Source: an uncultured Collinsella sp. (GTDB taxonomy: Bacteria; Actinomycetota; Coriobacteriia; Coriobacteriales; Coriobacteriaceae). Taken from it: a stretch of 8,415 nucleotides of DNA. Location: NCBI GenBank assembly GCA_902489225.1, contig CABTZA010000079.1, forward strand, positions 1 through 8,415, written 5' to 3'. A program made the position numbers and the translations under genes. Shown here piece after piece: positions 1 to 5,606 of this stretch (positions within the stretch are counted from its first letter, which is position 1; the number at the start of each line of letters is the position of its first letter). The notes below the pieces were generated by a model. That model was not told where the DNA came from. It saw only the letters and a list, made by a program, of their open reading frames with translations, and searched no databases.

Positions 1-771
1 CAGATGGCGACGCAGATGTCGTCGAGTTTTGCCAACTTGGCGAGCGCTATGCATATGGATGCGAGCGCCTTTGCCAATGCCATTCACTTCACCATGGACG
101 CCGAGGATCTGAGTTCGCTCATGATGAGCTATGCCAAGGCGTCGAAGCTCACCTACGACAACAATCTGACCACGTTGGGTTATGCGGACGAGGCGGACCC
201 CATCTCGGTCAAGATTTTCCCGCGCGACTTTGAGGCCAAGGAGCGCGTACTTGATCATATCGATGCGTACAACAAGCAGGTCAAAGCCGCTGGCCACGAT
301 GAACGGGCGATCTCGTACACCGACTACATGGGCATCATCATGGGTTCGGTGACCGACATCGTGAACACCATCAGCTTGGTGCTCATCGCATTCGTGAGTA
401 TCAGCCTGGTGGTGAGCTCCATCATGATCGGCATCATCACCTACATCAGCGTACTGGAGCGCAAAAAGGAGATTGGCATCCTGCGCGCGATCGGCGCGTC
501 GAAGCGCAACGTGGCCAACGTATTCAATGCCGAGACCTTTATCGAGGGCCTCATCGCCGGCGTCTTTGCCATTGTCGTCGTGGTGGCCGTGAGCTTTCCG
601 GTTAATGCCTGGGCGCTTGCTGCCAAACAAGTACCCAATCTGATGAGCCTGCCCGTGCAGGATGCGCTGGTGCTCATTGCAATTTCGGTGCTTCTGACGG
701 TTGTTGCCGGCCTGCTGCCGGCCCGTAGCGCATCCAAGAAGGACCCCGTCGAAGCCCTGCGCTCCGAATAA
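1..771 (+). CDS. FtsX-like ABC transporter permease, C-terminal part (5' end outside the window)
   Basis: The frame is open from base 1, so the start lies upstream and only the last ~256 residues are seen. Numbering from the ATG at 4, residues 1-105 are a soluble, probably extracytoplasmic stretch. Hydrophobic segments follow at about 120-148, 179-201 and 220-240. Between the first two is ERKKEIGILRAIGAS (152-166), the typical cytoplasmic motif of FtsX/MacB-type permeases. The protein ends with LLPARSASKKDPVEALRSE (237-255), the usual ARxAxxxDPxxALR tail. Such permeases pair with an ATPase of the LolD/MacB type and export peptides or lipids or act in cell-envelope stress. The substrate cannot be told from this fragment. 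The gene ends at TAA 769-771, immediately followed by a palindromic repeat. It appears unrelated to the catabolic cluster to its right. Confidence 0.9.
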   Translation, partial: QMATQMSSSFANLASAMHMDASAFANAIHFTMDAEDLSSLMMSYAKASKLTYDNNLTTLGYADEADPISVKIFPRDFEAKERVLDHIDAYNKQVKAAGHDERAISYTDYMGIIMGSVTDIVNTISLVLIAFVSISLVVSSIMIGIITYISVLERKKEIGILRAIGASKRNVANVFNAETFIEGLIAGVFAIVVVVAVSFPVNAWALAAKQVPNLMSLPVQDALVLIAISVLLTVVAGLLPARSASKKDPVEALRSE

Positions 772-800
772 TGTGACAAAGGGACAGTCCCTTTGCCACA
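772..800. repeat. 29-bp palindromic intergenic repeat, copy 1
   Basis: TGTGACAAAGGGAC and GTCCCTTTGCCACA form an almost perfect inverted repeat around one central base, starting one base after the permease stop codon. Copies occur at 6959-6987 and 7271-7299, and each is followed by TTGA. The position just after a stop codon suggests it can fold in the mRNA 3' end. No T-tract follows directly, so a role as a simple terminator is not clear. It is probably a multicopy REP-like element. Confidence 0.75.
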
Positions 801-803
801 TTG

Positions 804-829
804 AGACCCTTGCGAAAACGGGGTCTAAT
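804..829 (+). terminator. possible weak terminator hairpin after the permease gene
   Basis: AGACCC (805-810) can pair with GGGTCT (821-826) across a ten-base loop, followed by AATTA. The stem is only six pairs and the T-tract is missing, so this is a weak candidate. With the 29-bp palindrome just upstream it may help end permease transcription. Confidence 0.3.
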
Positions 830-844
830 TACCGTTCGGCAGGT
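830..844. promoter_or_regulatory. possible TetR operator half-site (distal, upstream of first MFS gene)
   Basis: On the minus strand this reads ACCTGCCGAACGGTA. The ten-base core CCGAACGGTA is identical to the core of the dyad at 3073-3086 in front of the deiminase gene. It lies about 28 bp upstream of the proposed -35 of the first MFS gene, so it would be an auxiliary site. One half is imperfect. Confidence rests on the shared core only. Confidence 0.4.
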
Positions 845-871
845 TAAGAACTCCCTCTCCCCGCTTAATGC

Positions 872-900
872 TTGACGAAGAGTCCTCTGGTTTATATACC
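872..900 (+). promoter_or_regulatory. predicted sigma70-type promoter of the first MFS gene
   Basis: TTGACG (872-877) is a good -35 element. TATACC (895-900) is a fair -10 at 17-bp spacing. Transcription would start near 907, about 40 bases before the ATG. A dyad overlapping the -10 (893-916) gives the geometry expected for a repressed promoter. Confidence 0.55.
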
Positions 901-916
901 TATCGGTAGGCATATA
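893..916. promoter_or_regulatory. predicted TetR-type operator overlapping the first MFS promoter
   Basis: The dyad TATATACCTA...TAGGCATATA is centred between 904 and 905, with CCTA/TAGG inner arms and TATAT/ATATA outer arms. Its right half CGGTAGGCAT matches CGGTAGGTAT next to the deiminase gene (3081-3090) at nine of ten bases. The spacing between CCTA and TAGG is four bases shorter than the full consensus implied at 3073-3086, so binding by the same regulator is likely but not certain. It covers the -10 element. Confidence 0.5.
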
Positions 917-946
917 GGATGTATTGCCGATAGAAATGGAGCAACC

Positions 947-2227
947 ATGACTCTCACCACACCAGCCAAAAAAGATTGTCTCCGTGAAAGCGGCGCATTT
1001 GCTTGGGTCGTCGTTATTGCGCTCGGCTTAATGTCCGCCGGAACAACTGGCACATATAGCATTATTGCCGGCTCATTCGTTGCTCCAGTATGTGAAGATC
1101 TGGGCTTTGGCTACACTTCTTTTTCTTTCTATTTCACCGCGATTCTTCTTGGCCTTGCGCTTGGGCTTCCGCTTTTGAGTCGCTTCATTCCAAAAGTAAT
1201 CGGCAAACCATGGCATATTTGCATTGAACTCGTCCTTATTGCCGCCGGCGCCGCAATGGCGTTCTACACCGAGGTCTGGATGTTCACCGTTTCCGCCGCA
1301 GTGATCGGCATCTGCTTTTCGTTTACAACGGGCGTCTGCATGTCCGATGTCATTGACCAATGGTTCAGCAAATCGTCCGGTCTCGCCATCGGCCTCGCTT
1401 GGGGCGTTAATTCTCTCTGCACGCTGTTATTGAGTCCTGTCATTACGCTGGTCATCGAGCAGCAAGGCTGGCGTACAGGATACATCGTGCTTGCGGCCGT
1501 TTCTGCAGCTATGATTTTGCCTGCAAGCGCATTTATCATTCGCCTTAACCCCTCTGATCGCAATATGCTTCCGTACGGAGAGACCGCCTCCGAAACCCAT
1601 GAGAGCTGCAGCGCCGATGAGCAGGAAGATGTCCTTTCGGGCATGGCACTCCGCGATGCCGCGAAAACGCCGTCTTTTATTCTCTGTGTCCTCTTGCTTT
1701 GCGTGGCGCAGCTCACCTGCTGCATGAACCAGCTGTTTCCAACCTATGCAAGCGAGGTCGGTTTCAATCCTATCGTAGGAAGCTTAATGGTCTCGGCAGC
1801 TTCACTCTCCGATATCTTCCTAAATCCCTTCGTGGGCAAAACATGCGACAAGCTTGGCGCTATTAAAGCAACGGTCGCATGGACAGGTGTCAGCATTCTT
1901 TCATTCCTGCTTCTTATCATTGGCGGAAGCAATGAGACCGTTTCCATCATTGCAGCTGGTGTAAACGATGTCATGTTCGCCATCGTTGGAACCGCAATGC
2001 CGATGCTTCTCCTCTCGCTCTTTGGATCACGCGATTTTGGAAGGATCTATTCGATCGTTTGCTCAGCGGGCTATGTCGTCGGTGCTTTTGGAATGCCGGT
2101 CATGATGAAGGTTTACGGCATGGCAGGGGCATTCCAGGGAGTATTTATCTTCTGCATTGCCTGCAACCTTATGATTGCTGCGTTTGCTATCGTTTCCGGC
2201 TTTCTCAATAAGGCTGCTGAAAAGTAA
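947..2227 (+). CDS. MFS transporter, oxalate/formate antiporter (OFA)-like, copy 1
   Basis: This is a 426-residue inner-membrane carrier with a 12-helix MFS layout: two hydrophobic halves joined by an acidic loop near residues 205-232 (ETASETHESCSADEQED). I chose the ATG at 947 because GGAG (938-941) lies five bases upstream and the protein then aligns with the second MFS protein from its N-terminus. An in-frame TTG at 872 would put the promoter and operator inside the gene. Near the N-terminus, MSAGTTGTYS and GSFVAPVCE are typical of OFA-like carriers. The C-terminal half repeats the MFS loop as CDKLG (D301). It shares long identical blocks with the 5607-6872 product, for example LTCCMNQLFPTYASEVGF. 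Known OFA proteins exchange small carboxylates. Here the location suggests transport of the deiminase-pathway substrate or product. Codon choice is visibly more AT-rich than in the second copy, and the gene is probably repressed by the neighbouring TetR. The substrate is unknown. Confidence 0.9.
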   Translation: MTLTTPAKKDCLRESGAFAWVVVIALGLMSAGTTGTYSIIAGSFVAPVCEDLGFGYTSFSFYFTAILLGLALGLPLLSRFIPKVIGKPWHICIELVLIAAGAAMAFYTEVWMFTVSAAVIGICFSFTTGVCMSDVIDQWFSKSSGLAIGLAWGVNSLCTLLLSPVITLVIEQQGWRTGYIVLAAVSAAMILPASAFIIRLNPSDRNMLPYGETASETHESCSADEQEDVLSGMALRDAAKTPSFILCVLLLCVAQLTCCMNQLFPTYASEVGFNPIVGSLMVSAASLSDIFLNPFVGKTCDKLGAIKATVAWTGVSILSFLLLIIGGSNETVSIIAAGVNDVMFAIVGTAMPMLLLSLFGSRDFGRIYSIVCSAGYVVGAFGMPVMMKVYGMAGAFQGVFIFCIACNLMIAAFAIVSGFLNKAAEK

Positions 2228-2263
2228 TAAGCGCCGATTTGCATCGGCATAGATTGCCATGCA

Positions 2264-2303
2264 ACAGGGGTCGACTCCAAGCCAGACTGGAGTCGACCCC
2301 TGT
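2264..2303 (+). terminator. strong hairpin terminator between the convergent MFS and tetR genes
   Basis: A perfect 16-bp stem pairs 2264-2279 (ACAGGGGTCGACTCCA) with 2288-2303 across an eight-base loop. TTTTCGTTTT follows (2303-2312 region). It lies about 36 bases after the MFS stop codon and 62 bases beyond the tetR stop on the other strand. The plus-strand T-tract makes it a terminator for the MFS gene. The minus-strand side lacks a good T-tract, but the stem may also slow tetR read-through. Confidence 0.85.
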
Positions 2304-2365
2304 TTTCGTTTTAAAGGTTGCCCGCAGGCACCATGGGTGCCAACATGCGCTTCAGCTTGGCTGGT

Positions 2366-2944
2366 TTATTTGAACATAAGCTCGACTATTCCCGCCCAAA
2401 CCGCTTTTTCATCAATATCCTCACCTTGAGCGACCGTATTGCTTGCTCCCTCCAGAACGGTATAAAGAATTTGTACGTAGAGCATTACGTCGGCGCTATC
2501 GGAAAACGCGCCAATCTCTACACCATGAAGAAGGATGTCTTTAAGCGCATCCATGGTTCGTTTGGTCGCCGTCGCTTGACGTTCCTGAACTGCAGGAATT
2601 CGATTTGCTTGAACGCTAACCTCGGCCAGCACGCGCCGGCGCTTTTCATCGCTTCGATAGCCACCTATAACTGAATTGCCGAGCTCGATAAGCGCGGCCT
2701 TGAACCCGTCCCTATCGACTATTAGCGAGTAGTCGCGCTGATAGTCAATGGTCGGAAACATGCTGTCCAAGAGCGTAGTGAAAATCTCCTCTTTTGAGGG
2801 AAAGTAGTAGTACACCGACGGCTTGGATATACCGACAAAGTCGCAAATCTTTCCGATAGACGCTTTGTCATAACCGACTTCTGCCACAAGATCGTACATT
2901 GCGTCCAATATTTTTTTTCTTGTGCTCACGCTGCATTTCTCCAT
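2366..2944 (-). CDS. TetR/AcrR-family transcriptional regulator
   Basis: This is a 192-residue protein, the usual size for the family. The N-terminal DNA-binding domain spans roughly residues 8-55. The helix-turn-helix lies near 28-47 (ASIGKICDFVGISKPSVYYY) and is followed by FPSKEEIF (48-55), the classic TetR signature. The remaining ~135 residues are a helical ligand-binding and dimerisation domain of no recognisable ligand class. The start at 2944 is supported by GGAAG nine bases upstream on the minus strand. It is transcribed divergently from the deiminase operon and convergently with the first MFS gene. Related operator-like dyads flank both targets and overlap its own promoter region. 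The simplest model is an autoregulated repressor relieved by the pathway substrate or an intermediate. Activation cannot be excluded. Confidence 0.93.
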   Translation of the reverse strand: MEKCSVSTRKKILDAMYDLVAEVGYDKASIGKICDFVGISKPSVYYYFPSKEEIFTTLLDSMFPTIDYQRDYSLIVDRDGFKAALIELGNSVIGGYRSDEKRRRVLAEVSVQANRIPAVQERQATATKRTMDALKDILLHGVEIGAFSDSADVMLYVQILYTVLEGASNTVAQGEDIDEKAVWAGIVELMFK

Positions 2945-3021
2945 TGCAAATCACTTCCGCACTACCAACATTATTAAGGATGGCAACGGAACATCAATTC
3001 GTGTCCAAACATGACCACTAT

Positions 3022-3041
3022 ATACGGCGAACGGTATGTAT
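3022..3041. promoter_or_regulatory. possible TetR operator, tetR-proximal
   Basis: GAACGGTATGTAT (3029-3041) matches GAACGGTAGGTAT (3078-3090) at twelve of thirteen bases. The left half (ATACGGC) is degenerate, so only one arm is well conserved. It sits at or just after the predicted tetR -10, where a bound repressor would block tetR transcription. Confidence 0.45.
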
Positions 3042-3066
3042 CAGTAGGCGAGTGGCAATTATTCAA
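3038..3066 (-). promoter_or_regulatory. predicted tetR promoter
   Basis: Read on the minus strand, TTGAAT (complement of 3061-3066) and TGATAC (complement of 3038-3043) are separated by 17 bases and fit a sigma70-type promoter pointing at tetR. Operator-like sequences lie on both sides (3073-3090 and 3022-3040), consistent with autoregulation. Confidence 0.45.
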
Positions 3067-3070
3067 AATT

Positions 3071-3090
3071 ATCTACCGAACGGTAGGTAT
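3071..3090. promoter_or_regulatory. predicted main TetR operator of the deiminase operon
   Basis: CTACCGAACGGTAG (3073-3086) is a perfect dyad with a two-base centre. It resembles operators of many TetR-family repressors (TACCGNNCGGTA type). It lies about 80 bases upstream of the deiminase ATG and just upstream of the predicted tetR -35, so one bound dimer could control both directions. TATAGT (3088-3093) next to it could be the -10 of the rightward promoter, but I see no good -35 at normal spacing. Confidence 0.6.
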
Positions 3091-3168
3091 AGTAGTACTA
3101 TAGCAGGTGAAACCCCGCTATTGTCGCGGCCGGACAGTATCGCGGGAAACCCGACGGAAGGACCAACC

Positions 3169-4407
3169 ATGTACGAGAACTATCGTATGCCGGGCGAGTT
3201 CGAGAAGCGCTCCAACGTCTATGTGACATGGCTTCCCGATTACATCCGTGCAGAGGGCTACGATAACCGCCAGCCCTGCGTTGACGTGATCAAGGCTCTG
3301 CTCGAGTATGGCGACGTTACGGTCAACCTCAATTGCGGCACCCCCGGCTCCTATGAGGAGGCTTGCTCGCGCCTGAAGGAGGAGGGGGTTGATCTCGATC
3401 GCATCGAGATCACGCAGTTCGAAGACTCCAACTTCTATGTCCGCGACAACGGCCCCAGCATCATGGTCGACGACAAGGGCCATTCTTATATGGTCAACCC
3501 CGCTTGGACCTATTACGGCGTGTGGGACAAGAACTCCCCGGAGTGCCAGTCCGCACGTAAGGCAGCCGTTCACATGGCGGTTGCGCTCGGTTGCTTCGAT
3601 ATCGTCAATTCCGAAATGGTTTCGGAAGGCGGCGACCGCGAGTTTGACGGTCACGGCACTCTGATCGCCATCGAGGACACGGAATGCCGCAAGCGTAATC
3701 CCGAGTTCACGAAAGAGGAAGTAGAGGCCGAGTATAAGCGCATCTACAACCTCAACAAGGTTATCTGGCTTCCGCAGCCTATGCTCGAGGACGACGACTA
3801 TCGACTGGGCATCCTCGACGAGAAGGAAGACGGAACTCCCGTCTTTGGCATGAGCTTTGCAGCTCATATTGATGAGATGTGTCGCTTTATCACTCCGAAC
3901 AAGATTCTTCTTGCCGAGGTGTCCGATGAAGAGGCAGCCTCGAGCAAGGCTGGAGCAGAGTCTCGTCGCCGCATTGAGGCAGCCTACGAGATCCTGAGCA
4001 ACGAAACGGACTGGGAGGGCAAGACCTTCGAGATCGTTCGTATGCCCACCGCCGAGCCTATTGAAGTCGTTATCGCCCCTGGCGATGAAGATTACGAGCT
4101 CTATAAGGGCTTCATCGACGAAATGGGCGGCAAGTTTATGGATGGCACCCCCTGGCCCGAGGGCCCCGTCCACTTCTACGCCGCAGCGAGCTACTGCAAC
4201 TTCCTGATTTGCAACGGCGTCGTTCTTGGCCAGCGTTATTACCACGAGGGCATGAGCGAGGTCGTGAAAGAGAAGGATGAGCAGGCCAAGGCAGTTCTTG
4301 AGAGCTGCTTCCCCGATCGCAAGGTCATCATGATTGATTCCCTCGCGCTTAACCTGTCCGGCGGCGGCGTGCACTGCTGGACTAAGGACGTGGCGGCCAG
4401 TCGTTAG
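3169..4407 (+). CDS. agmatine deiminase / peptidylarginine deiminase-family (guanidine-modifying) hydrolase
   Basis: This is a 412-residue cytoplasmic enzyme. The ATG at 3169 is preceded by GGAAGGA (3156-3162) at six-base spacing; upstream in-frame starts would run through the operators. Family landmarks occur in order: FEDSNFYVRDNGP (84-96, D93 like the substrate-binding Asp of agmatine deiminase), SEGGDREFDGHGT (152-164, E153), AHIDEMCRF (232-240, H233 and D235) and LSGGGVHCWT (396-405, nucleophile C403). All catalytic residues are therefore present. The expected reaction is guanidino compound plus water to ureido compound plus ammonia through a thiouronium intermediate. It is longer than ordinary agmatine deiminases (about 340-380 residues), with extra sequence around 203-230. 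The usual GHVDN motif is AHIDE here. It leads a likely operon with a carbamoyltransferase and an MFS carrier. Agmatine is the default substrate guess, but the context leaves other guanidino compounds open. Confidence 0.88.
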   Translation: MYENYRMPGEFEKRSNVYVTWLPDYIRAEGYDNRQPCVDVIKALLEYGDVTVNLNCGTPGSYEEACSRLKEEGVDLDRIEITQFEDSNFYVRDNGPSIMVDDKGHSYMVNPAWTYYGVWDKNSPECQSARKAAVHMAVALGCFDIVNSEMVSEGGDREFDGHGTLIAIEDTECRKRNPEFTKEEVEAEYKRIYNLNKVIWLPQPMLEDDDYRLGILDEKEDGTPVFGMSFAAHIDEMCRFITPNKILLAEVSDEEAASSKAGAESRRRIEAAYEILSNETDWEGKTFEIVRMPTAEPIEVVIAPGDEDYELYKGFIDEMGGKFMDGTPWPEGPVHFYAAASYCNFLICNGVVLGQRYYHEGMSEVVKEKDEQAKAVLESCFPDRKVIMIDSLALNLSGGGVHCWTKDVAASR

Positions 4408-4410
4408 TGA

Positions 4411-4433
4411 GCCTTAGAGCCTGCGCTCTTTGG
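4411..4433 (+). other. short hairpin after the deiminase gene
   Basis: GCC...AGAGC (4411-4420) pairs with GCTCT...GGC (4425-4434) around a four-base loop, with a TT/TT internal mismatch. It has no T-tract. It may stabilise the processed 3' end or be incidental. Confidence 0.3.
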
Positions 4434-4454
4434 CTTAGGCGCCACATGTACCGC

Positions 4455-4486
4455 TCCCCGAGGGATATCCGTGTTTTCCTCGGGGA
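4455..4486 (+). promoter_or_regulatory. leader hairpin between deiminase and carbamoyltransferase genes
   Basis: A perfect nine-pair stem joins TCCCCGAGG (4455-4463) and CCTCGGGGA (4478-4486) across a 14-base loop. An AT-rich stretch and the ribosome-binding site of the next gene follow. Since no T-run follows at once, it is more likely an mRNA-stability or partial attenuation element than a full terminator. It could set a different expression level for the downstream two genes. Confidence 0.5.
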
Positions 4487-4530
4487 CACATTCAACAATA
4501 ATTTTGATAATAATTCGAAAGGAAATAGGC

Positions 4531-5595
4531 ATGAACAACAGCCTCCGCGGTCGCGACTACATCAACATCCATGATCTCTCCTCCGAGGATTTCCGCTATC
4601 TCATCGATCTTGCCTGGAACCTTAAGGCTCAGAAGAAGTCTGGTGTCGACCAGCGCTACTTCCCCGGCAAAAACGTCCTCGCCAACTTCGAGTGGGGCTC
4701 GACCCGTACTCGTTGCGCATTCGAGACCTCCTGCAATGATTTGGGCATGGGCTTCACTTATCTGACCAACTCCCACATGGGTGACTGCGAGACCGTCAAG
4801 GATGCCATGCGCGTCTTTAACGGCATGTACGATCTCATCGTCTACCGCGCACAGAAGGACGAGCAGTTCCTCTATGACGTCGCCGACCTGGTTGACATCC
4901 CGGTCATCAATGCCCTTACTCTCGGCGATCACCCGACTCAGATGCTCGCTGACGCTCTTACGATGGAAGAGCAATGGGGCGGTCTGCGTACGAGCCGCGG
5001 CAAGAAGATGGCTTTCGTTGGCAACTGCGCCGGCGCCCCAGTGTGGTATGGCCGTCTGTGCGCTATGCTCGACATGGACTTCCTCGCCATCGGCCCCGAC
5101 GACCTCCGTCATCAGATGTGCAAGGAAATGATCGAAGAGGTGGAGGCCTGCTACGCCAAGTACGCTCCCAATAGGACCTTTACCATCACCTCTGACCTCG
5201 ATGCCCTGGATGGCGTTGACGTTATCGTTACCGAGGAGTGGCGCTACATCAACCCCGAGTGCGGCGAAGAGGTTCTGGATCCCGACGACTACAACTCCTG
5301 GTTGGGCGATGCCGAGTCTCTGTACCCCTATCGCGTCACCAGCGAGCTGTGCAAGCGCACCAACAATCCCGACATCTTCTGCATGCATGAGCTTCCCTCT
5401 GTCCACAACGCGGATCACCGTGTTGGCAAGATGCTCCTCGACCAGTGCAAGAACGACCTTCATCGTGAGATCATCACCGAGGGTTTCGAGATTGCCGACG
5501 AGTGCTTTGAGGCCAACGCTTCGGTCATCTTCCGTGAGGCAGAGAACCGTCAGCACACCATCAAGGCCGTTATGTGTGCCCTTCTGGGTCTCTAG
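4531..5595 (+). CDS. ornithine/putrescine-type carbamoyltransferase family protein with altered amine-site motifs
   Basis: This is a 354-residue cytoplasmic enzyme of the aspartate/ornithine carbamoyltransferase fold. The ATG at 4531 has AAAGGA (4518-4523) seven bases upstream. The carbamoyl-phosphate half is intact: FEWGSTRTRCAFE (53-65, with the STRTR loop 57-61), YRAQKDEQ (105-112) and DHPTQMLAD (133-141). The amine-substrate half is not standard. The HCLP motif of ornithine enzymes reads HELP (286-289). The place of the DxxxSMG motif reads DVIVTEEW (230-237). In ornithine carbamoyltransferase these two motifs hold ornithine, so another amine is likely. In this context it probably runs in the catabolic direction, splitting the ureido product of the deiminase into an amine and carbamoyl phosphate. 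It sits 123 bases after the deiminase gene and 11 bases before the second MFS gene. Automatic annotation as argF would be misleading. Confidence 0.85.
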   Translation: MNNSLRGRDYINIHDLSSEDFRYLIDLAWNLKAQKKSGVDQRYFPGKNVLANFEWGSTRTRCAFETSCNDLGMGFTYLTNSHMGDCETVKDAMRVFNGMYDLIVYRAQKDEQFLYDVADLVDIPVINALTLGDHPTQMLADALTMEEQWGGLRTSRGKKMAFVGNCAGAPVWYGRLCAMLDMDFLAIGPDDLRHQMCKEMIEEVEACYAKYAPNRTFTITSDLDALDGVDVIVTEEWRYINPECGEEVLDPDDYNSWLGDAESLYPYRVTSELCKRTNNPDIFCMHELPSVHNADHRVGKMLLDQCKNDLHREIITEGFEIADECFEANASVIFREAENRQHTIKAVMCALLGL

Positions 5596-5606
5596 GAGCT
5601 GCGTCA

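Noticed and set aside
872..946. Upstream in-frame TTG start for the first MFS gene
   Set aside because: It would place the -35, -10 and operator inside the coding region, adds a non-membrane extension absent from the paralogue, and lacks a ribosome-binding site. The ATG at 947 has one.
2318..2674. 118-codon plus-strand frame opposite tetR
   Set aside because: It is the shadow of the TetR gene, starts at the terminator's edge, and has no motif.
2899..3168. Upstream in-frame ATG start giving a 502-residue deiminase
   Set aside because: The extra 90 residues cross the divergent control region and overlap the tetR start. The ATG at 3169 has a good ribosome-binding site and fits the family's N-terminus.
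3118..4374. 418-codon open frame on the minus strand opposite the deiminase gene
   Set aside because: It mirrors the GC-rich codon pattern of the plus-strand gene and shows no family motif, whereas the plus strand carries all deiminase catalytic motifs. The long antisense frames at 4492-5646 and 5622-6938 are rejected for the same reason.
4471..4530. Start at GTG 4471 for the carbamoyltransferase
   Set aside because: The added 20 residues derive from the hairpin and AT-rich leader. The ATG at 4531 has AAAGGA at good spacing.
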